From Rhodococcus sp. IEGM 1409 (GTDB taxonomy: Bacteria > Actinomycetota > Actinomycetes > Mycobacteriales > Mycobacteriaceae): a stretch of DNA of 64,000 nucleotides. The notes below the pieces were generated by a model that did not search any database, was not told the DNA's origin, and saw nothing but the letters and a program-made list of their open reading frames with translations. The translations under genes and the position numbers were made by a program. This document shows, piece after piece, positions 8,359-17,438 of this stretch. The stretch is taken from the NCBI RefSeq assembly GCF_030056735.1, contig NZ_JASHKN010000001.1:992001-1056000 (forward strand), read 5' to 3'. Every line of letters starts with the position of its first letter. Positions within the stretch are counted from its first letter, which is position 1.

Positions 8359-11300
8359 CAACACCGACTACTCTCGAATCCCCTGCTGCCGTATCCCGGA
8401 CCGAAGAACGTCGTTCGGCCGGTATCCAGGATTACGCGTCCGTGGTCACACCGACCGGCATAGCGGTGTCCGTCTCGGGACGCATTGCATACGTACGTAC
8501 CGAAGCGAATCCGGCCGCGGACACCAATGAGCATTCGATCTGGCTGGCTTCCCCGCAACTACAGCTCACCGCGGGACCGGCCGACACCTCCCCTGCTTGG
8601 CACCCCGTATCCACGTTGTTGGTCTTCGTACGACCGGATTCCTCGGGCACACCGCAACTGTGGAAGGTCGATGCCACCGGCGGACCCGCCATTCAAATGA
8701 CCGCCTCGGAACAGCTCCCACTCGGCGCCGGGGCACCGGTGTTCTCTCCCGACGGCGCTCGGATCGCCTTCAGCGCTCCGGTCGACCGCACTGCCGCCGG
8801 CTCGTCACGTCTCTTGGTGACGAAACGACTCAACTACAAGGTCGACGGATCCGGCGTCCGGGGCCGCGTTCGTGCGCACCTGTTCGAGTTCGATCTGGCG
8901 GCCGGCTCGCTTAGGCAACTGACGGACGGCGATTGGGACGCTTCGCATCCCGCGTACAGTCCCGACGGCACTGAATTGGCTTTCACTGCGGCGATGGACG
9001 GCGACGCCGATCTGACGCGAGCGAGTTCCGCCTGGACCGTATCGCTGACTGATCTCGGCTCAGCTCCGCGGAAATTGGGGCACGCACGCGGCATCGGCGG
9101 CCCTCTTGCATGGACACCTGCCGGCGATGCCGTCGTAGCAGTCGGTTGGCACACGCCGATCATTCACAACAACGAACTTCTTGTCCTGCACCGAGACCAT
9201 CGGGTGGAAGACCGCAGCCTGACGGCAGAACTCGATCGAAACGTCATGCCGGGCGGGACCGGGTATCCCGGTGGCGCACCGAGTTTCACCATCGACGGCG
9301 ACGTCGTCTTCTGCATCCGCAACCACGGTTCCACCGAACTGCACAAGGTCGATTTCCGGACGGGCTCCGTCTCACCGCTTCTCACCGGTGAGCAGACAGT
9401 GGTCTCCGGCCTTTCCCTGGCCTCCGGGCGGGCCGTCGTCGCGCTGGCAACGGCGACGTCCTTCGGCGAGGTCGCCGTCATCGACCTCGAGACCACCGCC
9501 GTCGAGACCGTCACCGAATTGAACACGGAACTGACAACTTCCGTCGCATTCCCAGTCGCCACCGAGCGTTGGTTCGACATCAGCGACGGCACCCGTGTTC
9601 AGGGTTGGATCCTGCGCGACCCGAACGTCACGGGCGCCGGTCCGCTGGTTCTGGACGTCCACGGCGGACCACACAATGCCTGGACCGGAACGCCTACCGT
9701 GATGCACGCATACCACGCGGAACTGGTCGCGCTCGGCTACACGGTCTTGATGATCAATCCGCGTGGAAGTGACGGCTACGGGAACGATTTCTTCGACGGT
9801 GTGCGGGACGGCTGGGGCGAGGCGGATCGCGCTGACCTGCTCGAACCGGTCGAAACCCTTGTCGCCGAAGGGATGGCCGATCCGAAACAACTGGTGCTCA
9901 CGGGCTACAGCTACGGCGGATTCATGACGTGCGCCCTGACGTCGGTCACCGATCGGTTTGCCGTCGCAGTCGCCGGTGGCCTTGTCTGCGACATCGCGAA
10001 CACGGCGGGCCCCTCGGACGAGGGCATCTTGCTGCAGACCGTCGAATTCGACCCGCAGTCATCTCGGGTAGAGGAACTTTCGCCGTTGGGGCGAGTCGCG
10101 AAGGTGACGACACCGACGCTGATACTTCACGGCGGCAGCGACGTCCGCTGCCCGGTCAACCAGGCCGAACAGTGGTTCGGTGGGCTGCGTTTGGCCGGCA
10201 CCCCGACCGAACTGGTGGTCTACCCGGACGCGTCGCATGCCTTTGTGTTGACGGGTCGGCTTTCCCACCGACTGGATTACAACACCAGGCTGGTCGAGTG
10301 GCTCGAGCGTCACCTCTCCCCCACGCCGGCACTCATCACAGTCGAACCCGACTATTGGCAGTACCGACTCGACACCCTGAGCGCGAAGTACGGAGTACCC
10401 GGTGCCTCGCTGGGAATTTTGACCACAGGTCGCAGCGGATTCGACCGCACCGTGGTCACTTCCGGTGTCGTCAGCACCCGCACCGGTGTGCCGGCAACGC
10501 CTGACACGTTGTTCCAGATGGGTTCGATCAGCAAGGTCTGGACGGCCACACTGATCATGCAACTCGTCGAAGAAGGACTACTGGACCTCGACGCACCTGT
10601 CCGGAACATACTGCCGGACTTCGCGGTTGCCGACACGGTGGCCACCGAAACGGTCACGACTCGCCACCTGTTGACTCATACCAGTGGCATCGACGGTGAC
10701 GTCTTCATCGACGGCGGACGCGGCGACGACTGCGTCGAGCGATACGTCGCAGCCCTGACATCGACGGTGCAGCTCTTCGCCCCCGGCACCGATTGGTCGT
10801 ACTGCAACACCGGCTTCGTCATCGCCGGACGAATCATCGAGGTTCTGCGAGGTAAGAGTTGGGACGCGGTTCTGCGCAAGCGGATCATCGAGCCGCTCGG
10901 CCTGACCAAGACCACGACTCTGCCCGAGGAGACGGCACTGCACCGTGCTGCAGTCGGACACGTCGGCGGCGCGGACAATCTCGAGCAGACACCACGATTC
11001 CTCATCCCTCGTTCGATGGGTCCCGCTGGTCTCATCAACAGCACAGCCGAAGATCTACTCCTGTTCGCGCAGGATTCGATGCGCGAGGATCCGGTTCTGC
11101 TTCAGCGTTCCACTCATCTGGCGATGCTCGAGGAGCGCCGCCAGATCGGTGACGTGTCGTCTGCAGACATCATGGGAACCACTTGGCTGCTGCACAATTG
11201 GGGCGGGGCACTGGCCCATGGCCACAACGGCGGAACCCTCGGCCAGCAGTCGTTCTTGCGGGTGGTCCCGTCCTGCGGCATGGCTGTGGCCCTCATGGCC

Positions 11301-11714
11301 AACGGCGGAGCAATGGACGCTCTCTCGGGCGATCTTCTGACTGAGGTGATCGGTTCCATCGGCGGCGTTGCCGTGACACCGGCATTCTCGCCTGGTGACC
11401 CCCACACCCGCATCACGTCCTCACCCGAGGAACTCGATGCGCTGTGCGGTCTGTATCGCGATGCTGCCGCCGATTTTGTCCTGGAAAGGACCGGCAGTTC
11501 CCTGACAGCCCGCCGCACCGACCACATCGACCCTTCGATCAACGCCGAAACTGCAGAGTCCGCCTCTCTCAGCCTGATCGAAGTTCACCCTGGAGTATTC
11601 GCGACCCAACTTCCTCAAACATCAGGTTGGATTCGGATCACTTTCTCCGACAACGGGAGTACACAATTGCTACACGTCGGAAGCCGCGCATATCCGCGAG
11701 TGAACAACCGATGA
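8355..11714 (+). CDS. S9 prolyl-oligopeptidase-type peptidase fused to an S12 beta-lactamase-type hydrolase
   Basis: A 1119-aa double serine hydrolase without a signal peptide, so probably cytoplasmic. Residues ~35-400 carry WD/TolB-like propeller repeats (SPDGARIAF, SPDGTELAF). Residues ~410-655 are an S9 alpha/beta hydrolase with Ser519 in GYSYGG, Asp596 in GGSDVRC and His628 in DASHAF. Residues ~670-1010 are an S12 penicillin-binding-like domain with SISK (Ser724, Lys727), YCN (Tyr816) and HNG (957-959), followed by a C-terminal beta-rich extension. Both active sites look intact. S12 members include D-aminopeptidases and D-stereospecific esterases/peptidases. Placed between a peptide importer and D-amino-acid-type enzymes, it plausibly hydrolyses imported peptides containing D-residues. 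The substrate is inference. Confidence 0.9.
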   Translation: MTTPTTLESPAAVSRTEERRSAGIQDYASVVTPTGIAVSVSGRIAYVRTEANPAADTNEHSIWLASPQLQLTAGPADTSPAWHPVSTLLVFVRPDSSGTPQLWKVDATGGPAIQMTASEQLPLGAGAPVFSPDGARIAFSAPVDRTAAGSSRLLVTKRLNYKVDGSGVRGRVRAHLFEFDLAAGSLRQLTDGDWDASHPAYSPDGTELAFTAAMDGDADLTRASSAWTVSLTDLGSAPRKLGHARGIGGPLAWTPAGDAVVAVGWHTPIIHNNELLVLHRDHRVEDRSLTAELDRNVMPGGTGYPGGAPSFTIDGDVVFCIRNHGSTELHKVDFRTGSVSPLLTGEQTVVSGLSLASGRAVVALATATSFGEVAVIDLETTAVETVTELNTELTTSVAFPVATERWFDISDGTRVQGWILRDPNVTGAGPLVLDVHGGPHNAWTGTPTVMHAYHAELVALGYTVLMINPRGSDGYGNDFFDGVRDGWGEADRADLLEPVETLVAEGMADPKQLVLTGYSYGGFMTCALTSVTDRFAVAVAGGLVCDIANTAGPSDEGILLQTVEFDPQSSRVEELSPLGRVAKVTTPTLILHGGSDVRCPVNQAEQWFGGLRLAGTPTELVVYPDASHAFVLTGRLSHRLDYNTRLVEWLERHLSPTPALITVEPDYWQYRLDTLSAKYGVPGASLGILTTGRSGFDRTVVTSGVVSTRTGVPATPDTLFQMGSISKVWTATLIMQLVEEGLLDLDAPVRNILPDFAVADTVATETVTTRHLLTHTSGIDGDVFIDGGRGDDCVERYVAALTSTVQLFAPGTDWSYCNTGFVIAGRIIEVLRGKSWDAVLRKRIIEPLGLTKTTTLPEETALHRAAVGHVGGADNLEQTPRFLIPRSMGPAGLINSTAEDLLLFAQDSMREDPVLLQRSTHLAMLEERRQIGDVSSADIMGTTWLLHNWGGALAHGHNGGTLGQQSFLRVVPSCGMAVALMANGGAMDALSGDLLTEVIGSIGGVAVTPAFSPGDPHTRITSSPEELDALCGLYRDAAADFVLERTGSSLTARRTDHIDPSINAETAESASLSLIEVHPGVFATQLPQTSGWIRITFSDNGSTQLLHVGSRAYPRVNNR

Positions 11715-12874
11715 CCGTTCTCCGCGATCTGGCCGAGCGCCAACTTCCTCAGATCCTCGAGGACGCCATCGCGCTCATCGAAGTCGAGTCGCCGTCCCAC
11801 GATCTCGAAGCTGTTGCCCGCAGCGCGAAATGGACGTCAGACCTTGTCCACGAACGACTCGGCGTTACACCGGAGTCGATAGTGAGGGAAGGCCGAACCC
11901 ATCTGGTGACCCGTTTCGGCAGCTCACCGACGCGGCTGATGCTGCTCGGTCACCACGACACCGTGTGGCCGATCGGCACCCTGACGCGCCTGGCCGCAGC
12001 AGTCACCGACGGAGCACTTCGAGGCCCGGGTGGCCTCGACATGAAACTTGGTGTCGTTCAGGCAATCCACGCCCTCGCCATCGTCCGAGAGTTGCACGGC
12101 GACGATGCACTCGACGGAATCACACTCCTCGTAACCGGTGACGAAGAAATCGGTTCACCCACGTCGCGGTCCCTCATCGAGGAACTTGCTGCAGGCGCGG
12201 TGCTCGTCCTCGAGGCCGGCGGCGACGGCGGTGAACTCAAGACCGTCCGCAAGGGAGTGTCGCTGTATCGGATCCATGTTGCCGGCCGCGCTGCGCATGC
12301 GGGATTGGAACCGGAAAAGGGCATCAACTCGGCAGTCGAGCTGGCTCGTCTCGTGATCGCGATCAACGACTTGTCCTCTCCCGCGCAGGCAACCACCGTC
12401 ACGCCGACCGTCATTTCAGCCGGAACCACCACCAACACGGTTCCGGCAGAAGCATTTGTCGACGTGGACGTGCGTGCAACCAGCGCCGCCGAGCAGGAGC
12501 GGGTCGATTCGAATATCCGAGCCCTGCAGGCAATCCACCCCGAAGCAGTAGTAACGGTCTCGGGTGGCGTCAACCGGCCTCCCCTCGAAGCAGCGATGTC
12601 CGCACCGTTGCTTTCCCTGGCGGAACGTGTTGCGCTCGAGCATGATCTGACTCCTCCCGTCGGCCTCGCCGTCGGCGGAGCCTCGGACGGAAACTTCACT
12701 GCCGGCATCGGCATCCCCACCCTCGACGGCCTCGGTGGCGTCGGCGGCGGTGCACACGCCGAGACCGAGCATGCGCTCGTGTCCGCTATCGCCCCGAGAA
12801 CGGCGTTGGTTGCGGGCCTTATTCGTTCGATCACGTCTGAAGGGGGCCCTCGTGTCGAAAAGCAAAGCGGTTGA
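11711..12874 (+). CDS. M20 family metallohydrolase (candidate N-succinyl-L-amino acid desuccinylase)
   Basis: A 387-aa M20 peptidase/deacylase. Metal-binding and catalytic motifs are present: His81-x-Asp83 (GHHDTV), Asp110 (GGLDMK), Glu145-Glu146 (GDEEIG) and a C-terminal AHAETEH. The dimerisation domain lies between, with a RAAHAG motif. ATG 11711 overlaps the previous stop by 4 bp; the frame is open further upstream but only inside the previous gene. Carboxypeptidase G2-like and acyl-amino-acid hydrolases belong to this family. Next to a GNAT and an N-acylamino acid racemase, removal of succinate from N-succinyl-L-amino acids is the best guess; a simple dipeptidase is the alternative. Confidence 0.9.
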   Translation: MTVLRDLAERQLPQILEDAIALIEVESPSHDLEAVARSAKWTSDLVHERLGVTPESIVREGRTHLVTRFGSSPTRLMLLGHHDTVWPIGTLTRLAAAVTDGALRGPGGLDMKLGVVQAIHALAIVRELHGDDALDGITLLVTGDEEIGSPTSRSLIEELAAGAVLVLEAGGDGGELKTVRKGVSLYRIHVAGRAAHAGLEPEKGINSAVELARLVIAINDLSSPAQATTVTPTVISAGTTTNTVPAEAFVDVDVRATSAAEQERVDSNIRALQAIHPEAVVTVSGGVNRPPLEAAMSAPLLSLAERVALEHDLTPPVGLAVGGASDGNFTAGIGIPTLDGLGGVGGGAHAETEHALVSAIAPRTALVAGLIRSITSEGGPRVEKQSG

Positions 12875-13673
12875 GTTTCGAGAACTGGTCGACACCCGCG
12901 AAATAGCCGATCTGTCTGCCGTTTTCGACGAGATCTGGGCTACCAGTCCCGGACCGGCTCATTTCGGCACGGCGATGTTGGTTGCACTTCATCACGGTGG
13001 TCACTACGTGGTGGGAGCCTTCTCCGAAGGCGAAATGATCGGCGGTTGCGTCGGATTCTTCGTCGAGCCTCTCGGCGAGGTTCTGCACTCACATATTGCC
13101 GGAGTTCTACCGGGGCATGCGGGCAAGGGAATCGGCCGCGCTCTGAAGCATCATCAGCGAGACTGGTGTATCGAGCGCGGCGTCAGAACGATCCGTTGGA
13201 CTTTCGATCCACTCGTCGCACGAAATGCCTATTTCAACATCCAGCGTCTCGGTGCCGAACCGGCTGAATACAATCCGGATTTCTACGGATCGATGGCAGA
13301 CGGTATCAACGCCGGCGACGCCAGCGACCGAATGCTGGTCAGTTGGGATCTCGACGCCGATGGATCTCCGAGTTCTACTGTGGCCGTAGATGATACATTC
13401 AAGGTGCTTCAACCCACCGAGGACGGTACACCTCGGATGCTCCCGATCCCACCCGACTGCATCGACATCGCAGTCGGAATACCCAGAGACATAGAGCATC
13501 TGAGAACCGTCGACCGCGCCTCCGCCTTTGCTTGGCGACACGCGCTTCGCGAGTACCTCGAACCACTGATCGCCTCGAAGGAATGGCAATCTACCGGCTT
13601 CGACCCCAGTGGCTATTACATGTTCACGAAAATCTGCGAGACAACCGGAGAAGAGCAAGTCCATGCACATTGA
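12852..13673 (+). CDS. COG3375-type GNAT acyltransferase (candidate succinyl-CoA:D-amino acid N-succinyltransferase)
   Basis: A 273-aa GNAT. The acyl-CoA-binding loop GHAGKGIGRAL lies in the N-terminal half, followed by RTIRWTFDPL and a FYGSMADGIN segment that I recognise as typical of the COG3375 group rather than of ordinary N-acetyltransferases. GTG 12852 (VSKSKAVEF) is chosen because GGGGG precedes it and the family N-terminus starts there; it overlaps the M20 gene by 23 bp. In Geobacillus a protein of this group N-succinylates D-amino acids and is encoded with a racemase and an M20 hydrolase. The same trio here supports that role, but the substrate has to be tested. Confidence 0.85.
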   Translation: MSKSKAVEFRELVDTREIADLSAVFDEIWATSPGPAHFGTAMLVALHHGGHYVVGAFSEGEMIGGCVGFFVEPLGEVLHSHIAGVLPGHAGKGIGRALKHHQRDWCIERGVRTIRWTFDPLVARNAYFNIQRLGAEPAEYNPDFYGSMADGINAGDASDRMLVSWDLDADGSPSSTVAVDDTFKVLQPTEDGTPRMLPIPPDCIDIAVGIPRDIEHLRTVDRASAFAWRHALREYLEPLIASKEWQSTGFDPSGYYMFTKICETTGEEQVHAH

Positions 13674-14796
13674 GTCCGTCGAATTGCGCGAACTGCGCAT
13701 CCCTCTCGTCTCCCCTTTCACCACGTCATTCAGCACCCAGCTCGAGCGCAACACCCTCGTCCTGAAGGTGAGTGGCACCACCGAGGGTCCCAACGGCCCG
13801 GTGGATACTGTCGGCTGGGGCGAGTGCGGCTCGCTGAGCGATCCGTACTACAACTCGGAGTACACCGCCGGAGCGCGAGCGATGCTGCGCGAGTATCTCG
13901 TTCCTACGCTGCGTAAGTCGCAGTCGGATCAGCCGCTCTCGGCCGAGACCGTCGGCAGCGTGCTTCATCCCATCGTGGGTCATCAGATGTCCAAGTCGGC
14001 CATCGAAATGGCAATCCTCGACGCGGAATTGCGTGCTCGCGGACAGTCGTTCGCTCGGTACCTCGGGGCCACTCGCACGCGGGTTCCGTCCGGTGTATCC
14101 GTCGGTATCCAGGACAGCATTCCGCAGTTGCTCGAGACCGTCGGCAACTACCTGTCCCAGGGTTACGTGCGAATCAAGCTGAAGATCAAGCCGGGCTGGG
14201 ACATCGAACCTGTGGCAGCAGTGCGCAAGGAGTTCGGCTACGACGTCCCCTTGCAGGTCGACGCGAATGCCGCGTACACCCTTGTCGACGCGCAGCTGCT
14301 GCGTCGCCTGGACGAATTCGCGTTGCTACTCATCGAACAGCCGCTGGCCGAGGACGATTTGGTGCAGCACGCCAAGCTTGCCCAGTCCCTCTCGACTCCG
14401 ATCTGCCTCGACGAGTCGGTCGAGTCGGCCAAGGATGCGGCGGACGCCATCACGCTCGGTGCCGCTTCGGTCATCAACATCAAGCCGAGCCGTGTCGGTG
14501 GATACCTGGAAGCCAAGCGAATCCACGATCTCGCCTCGGCGCACGGTATTGCGGTGTGGTGCGGCGGAATGCTCGAGACCGGAATCGGCCGCGCCGCCAA
14601 CGCAGCTCTCGCGGCGTTGGACGGCTTCACACTGCCCGGCGACATCTCGGCGTCCGATCGCTTCTACAAGGAAGACATCACCGAACCGTTTGTCATCGAG
14701 GACGGCCACATCGCCGTGCCCCAGGGACCGGGCTTCGGTGTGACTCCGCGTGAGGACGTCATGGAGCGCTTCACCGTCGGAACCGAAATTCTGTAG
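13663..14796 (+). CDS. N-acylamino acid (N-succinylamino acid) racemase / o-succinylbenzoate synthase family enzyme
   Basis: A 377-aa enolase-superfamily protein of the MenC/NSAR group. The catalytic set is visible: Lys172-x-Lys174 on strand 2, metal ligands Asp200 (VDAN), Glu225 (IEQPL) and Asp250 (CLDES), and Lys274 on strand 6 (INIKPSR). ATG 13663 overlaps the GNAT gene by 11 bp. Family members make o-succinylbenzoate for menaquinone, racemise N-succinylamino acids, or do both. No men genes are nearby and the partners are a GNAT and an M20 hydrolase, so racemisation is favoured. It is the last gene of the operon, 19 bp before a strong terminator. Confidence 0.9.
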   Translation: MHIESVELRELRIPLVSPFTTSFSTQLERNTLVLKVSGTTEGPNGPVDTVGWGECGSLSDPYYNSEYTAGARAMLREYLVPTLRKSQSDQPLSAETVGSVLHPIVGHQMSKSAIEMAILDAELRARGQSFARYLGATRTRVPSGVSVGIQDSIPQLLETVGNYLSQGYVRIKLKIKPGWDIEPVAAVRKEFGYDVPLQVDANAAYTLVDAQLLRRLDEFALLLIEQPLAEDDLVQHAKLAQSLSTPICLDESVESAKDAADAITLGAASVINIKPSRVGGYLEAKRIHDLASAHGIAVWCGGMLETGIGRAANAALAALDGFTLPGDISASDRFYKEDITEPFVIEDGHIAVPQGPGFGVTPREDVMERFTVGTEIL

Positions 14797-14815
14797 GTTT
14801 CCACTACGTCAGCTG

Positions 14816-14860
14816 CAGTCACCTCCGCCCTCACCCGGCGGAGGTGACTGTTTGTCGTTT
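14816..14860 (+). terminator. Rho-independent terminator of the peptide/D-amino acid operon
   Basis: Perfect 14-bp arms, CAGTCACCTCCGCC (14816-14829) and GGCGGAGGTGACTG (14837-14850), with a 7-nt loop are followed by TTTGTCGTTTG. It lies 19 bp after the racemase stop and closes the operon. Confidence 0.9.
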
Positions 14861-14919
14861 GTGTCGGTAGGGCGGTGCATAGTGATTCGGACATGATGTA
14901 CCGCACCGAAAGGCCCCCG

Positions 14920-15600
14920 ATGAGTAGCTGGTCCGATCGCCCGATCTGCGCGTTCGACCTCGAAACCACGGGACGAGATCCGTCGACCGCTCGTATCGTC
15001 AGTGCATGCGTCGCGGTGATCGACGGTTCGAGTGTCGAAACACGCACGTGGCTACTCGATCCCGGCGTCGACATCCCCGCCGGCGCCTCGGCCATTCACG
15101 GCATCAGCACCGAGTTCGCGGCGCAACACGGCCAGAACTACTCCGAAGGCTACGAAGAGATCCGCGAGGCTCTGCACAATTCCTGGGTGCGCGATCACGC
15201 TGTCGTGGCGTTCAACGCCTCCTACGATCTGACGGTCATGCATGCCGAGGGTCTGCGCATCGGCAAGCCCGCCTTCGTTCCGGGGTTGGTCATCGATCCG
15301 TACGTGATCGATCGCGCCATGGACACCTTCCGCAAGGGCAAACGAACGCTCGCGGCAGTGTGCGAGCACTACGGGATTTCATTGGAGTCAGCGCACGAAG
15401 CTGAGGCCGATGCCAAAGCAGCGGCAGCGTTGGCCCGCGAGCTGGCCGTTCGGTTCCCCGACATCCTGGGACTCGATCTCATGGTCGATCAAGCCGATTG
15501 GCACGCCGAGCGCCAGCGTGATTTCGCCGAGTATCTTCTCAGCCAGGGGAGGGACGTGGCAGATGTGAACGGCCAGTGGCCGATTCGCGTCATCGCCTGA
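14920..15600 (+). CDS. DEDDh 3'-5' exonuclease (DnaQ-like)
   Basis: A 226-aa exonuclease domain protein. The ExoI motif AFDLETTG is near the N-terminus, ExoII is AFNASYDL, and the ExoIII region HEAEADAKAA carries the His-Glu-x4-Asp pattern of DEDDh enzymes. Residues after ~185 form a short C-terminal extension. Family members are polymerase III epsilon subunits and stand-alone nucleases; no polymerase-binding tail is recognised, so a stand-alone role in DNA or RNA trimming is likely. ATG 14920 is preferred because GAAAGG lies upstream; in-frame ATGs at 14893 and 14896 are possible. It is convergent with the amidase gene, 30 bp away. Confidence 0.88.
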   Translation: MSSWSDRPICAFDLETTGRDPSTARIVSACVAVIDGSSVETRTWLLDPGVDIPAGASAIHGISTEFAAQHGQNYSEGYEEIREALHNSWVRDHAVVAFNASYDLTVMHAEGLRIGKPAFVPGLVIDPYVIDRAMDTFRKGKRTLAAVCEHYGISLESAHEAEADAKAAAALARELAVRFPDILGLDLMVDQADWHAERQRDFAEYLLSQGRDVADVNGQWPIRVIA

Positions 15601-15630
15601 CGTCCTCCCCTGCTCGGACGACCGCGCGCG

Positions 15631-17058
15631 CTACGCTGGGACCGGCGGCCACACCGGCGCAATGGACCACGGACGGGCCGTTTCGAGCTGCGACGCCACC
15701 TGTATCAGCACATCTTCACGCCCGAACGCGCCGACCAACTGCACGCCGATCGGAACGCCGGCCGAGTCGTGACCCATCGGCAAGGAAATCGCCGGCTGAC
15801 CGGAACTGTTGAATGGACTGGTCAAGCCGCTGTATCCGGCCGAGTGTTCCCAGATCGACATGGGATTTGCCGTATCGAGCAGACCAAGCGGCGCGGCCGG
15901 CCGAGCCATCGTCGGCGTCAGCAACAGGTCGTGATCGACAAAGAACGCACCGATCACCTGGGCTGCCCGCTCGAGTTCCTGCAACGCCTTGACGACGTTC
16001 GTCGCAGTTTCGGACTTCGCGCGGTCGTAGATCATCCGAGCCGTCGGCTCGAGGTCGTCGTCGCGGATTGCGCGGTTCAGCGCCTCGAGTCGTTCGTCGA
16101 CCTCGATCGTCATCGGAATTCCCATCAGCACGGACAGCCCGGCAGTAAGCGCATCGAGCGGAAAGTTCGGGGCACCCTCGGTGACATCGTGACCGAGTTC
16201 TTCGAGCAGGCCGGCAACACTGGTTGTGACGGTCCCACACTCCGGGTCCACCGGAGTGCCGTCCGGCAGCGCGTTACTCAGACCAATCCGCAACCGTCCG
16301 GGATCCGCACCCACTTCCTCGACGTACCGCCGCTTCGGCGCCAGGATCACGTAAGGATCGCCAACCGTCGGTCCGGCGGACAGGTCGAGAAGCAGCGCGG
16401 TGTCGCGGACACTTCGGGTGAGTGCGTGATGAACACTCATCGGCGACGAGAAGAGCGTGCGCGCCGGTGTCGTCGGAGTGCGTCCACGGCTTGGCTTGAG
16501 GCCTACCAAGCCGCAGGCCGATGCGGGAATACGGATCGATCCACCACCGTCACTGGCATGGCCGCCCGGCACGATCCCGACGGCAACAGCTACAGCCGTG
16601 CCACCGGAAGATCCGCCGGGCGAACGATCAAGTGCATACGGGTTGCGGGTGGGCCCGAACAGCGCAGGCTCGGTACTCGCGTTCTTGCCGAACTCCGGGG
16701 TGTTCGTCTTGCCGACGACAACAAGACCAGCCTCGCGGTAGCGCTCGACCAGCGTCGAATCTTTTTCTGCCACAGCGTCGGCGAACAATCGAGATCCATT
16801 GGTGCTCGGCAGTCCTGCGACGTCCATGCCGAGGTCTTTGATCACGAACGGGACGCCGTGCAGTGGACCTTCCGGCAGGCCGCCTGATACCTCGTTGCGC
16901 GCTTCCTCGCGCCGCTCACTGATCACTGCGTTGACTGCCGGGTTGCGCTCGTCGAGCCTGTCCAGGCTGAACTCGAGGACTTCCTTGGCGGAGACGTCGC
17001 CACTTTTGATTGCTTCGGCCAGGCCGGTCATGTCGTTGTTGTCGAACAAATCCTGCAT
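15631..17058 (-). CDS. Amidase signature family amidase
   Basis: A 475-aa enzyme with the Ser-cisSer-Lys triad: Lys74 in FVIKDLG, Ser150 in GGSSGG and Ser174 in DGGGSIR, embedded in the glycine-rich amidase signature. The usual family length is 450-500 aa. ATG at 17058 is chosen because GAGGG stands 6 bp before it; GTG 17073 and ATG 17070 have no such site. It hydrolyses a carboxamide or related C-N bond; the substrate cannot be read from sequence. It is not GatA with certainty, because gatB and gatC are absent from the neighbourhood. Confidence 0.9.
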   Translation of the reverse strand: MQDLFDNNDMTGLAEAIKSGDVSAKEVLEFSLDRLDERNPAVNAVISERREEARNEVSGGLPEGPLHGVPFVIKDLGMDVAGLPSTNGSRLFADAVAEKDSTLVERYREAGLVVVGKTNTPEFGKNASTEPALFGPTRNPYALDRSPGGSSGGTAVAVAVGIVPGGHASDGGGSIRIPASACGLVGLKPSRGRTPTTPARTLFSSPMSVHHALTRSVRDTALLLDLSAGPTVGDPYVILAPKRRYVEEVGADPGRLRIGLSNALPDGTPVDPECGTVTTSVAGLLEELGHDVTEGAPNFPLDALTAGLSVLMGIPMTIEVDERLEALNRAIRDDDLEPTARMIYDRAKSETATNVVKALQELERAAQVIGAFFVDHDLLLTPTMARPAAPLGLLDTANPMSIWEHSAGYSGLTSPFNSSGQPAISLPMGHDSAGVPIGVQLVGAFGREDVLIQVASQLETARPWSIAPVWPPVPA

Positions 17059-17174
17059 CGATGCCCTCATCACTCGTGTAGAACTCTGCCGATAGTGAGG
17101 ACCGTCATATCAACCGGGGCGGCGACGCAGTTTCGAAATTCCGCTTGGCGGGACCGATCAGAGAATCAAGCCCC

Positions 17175-17438
17175 TCACAGAATCAAGCCATGCCGCCGCG
17201 CTTCCACGACCGCTTCGTGACGACTGCGGACGTCGAGTTTTCCCATCAGATTCCGCATGTACGTCTTGATCGTTTCGACGCTCAGGGACAACCTCTCGGC
17301 GATCTCGGCATTTCGTAGTCCGAGAGCGACGTACCCCATCACCTCCCGCTCGCGTGGCGACAAGACAACGGCGTTCACGGCTGGAGTGTTCGCGGAGGGA
17401 ATCGGCGACGCCAATGCCCGAAGCTTTGCCTCGACGGC
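17175..17438 (-). pseudogene. LuxR-family regulator, C-terminal HTH remnant
   Basis: About 85 residues remain of a LuxR-type regulator. The full GerE/LuxR helix-turn-helix is present (SPREREVM, NAEIAERL, SVETIKTYM), ending GLIL. Upstream the frame reads plausible LuxR linker back to about 17438 and then hits a TAG at 17444-17442, with no sensory domain. On the other strand the sequence becomes an acyl-CoA synthetase at the same point, so the 5' part has been deleted. The last codons and stop are followed by a near-copy of GGCTTGATTCT (tandem duplication at 17158-17187). It may still be expressed from TTG 17414, but no ribosome site supports this. Confidence 0.75.

Noticed and set aside
13663-14796. 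Naming the enolase-superfamily gene menC for menaquinone synthesis
   Set aside because: No other men genes are present and the neighbours are GNAT and M20 enzymes; dual activity remains possible but the symbol is not supported.
15769-16887. A 372-codon open frame antisense to the amidase gene
   Set aside because: Arg- and Gln-rich shadow translation; the amidase triad and signature settle the coding strand.
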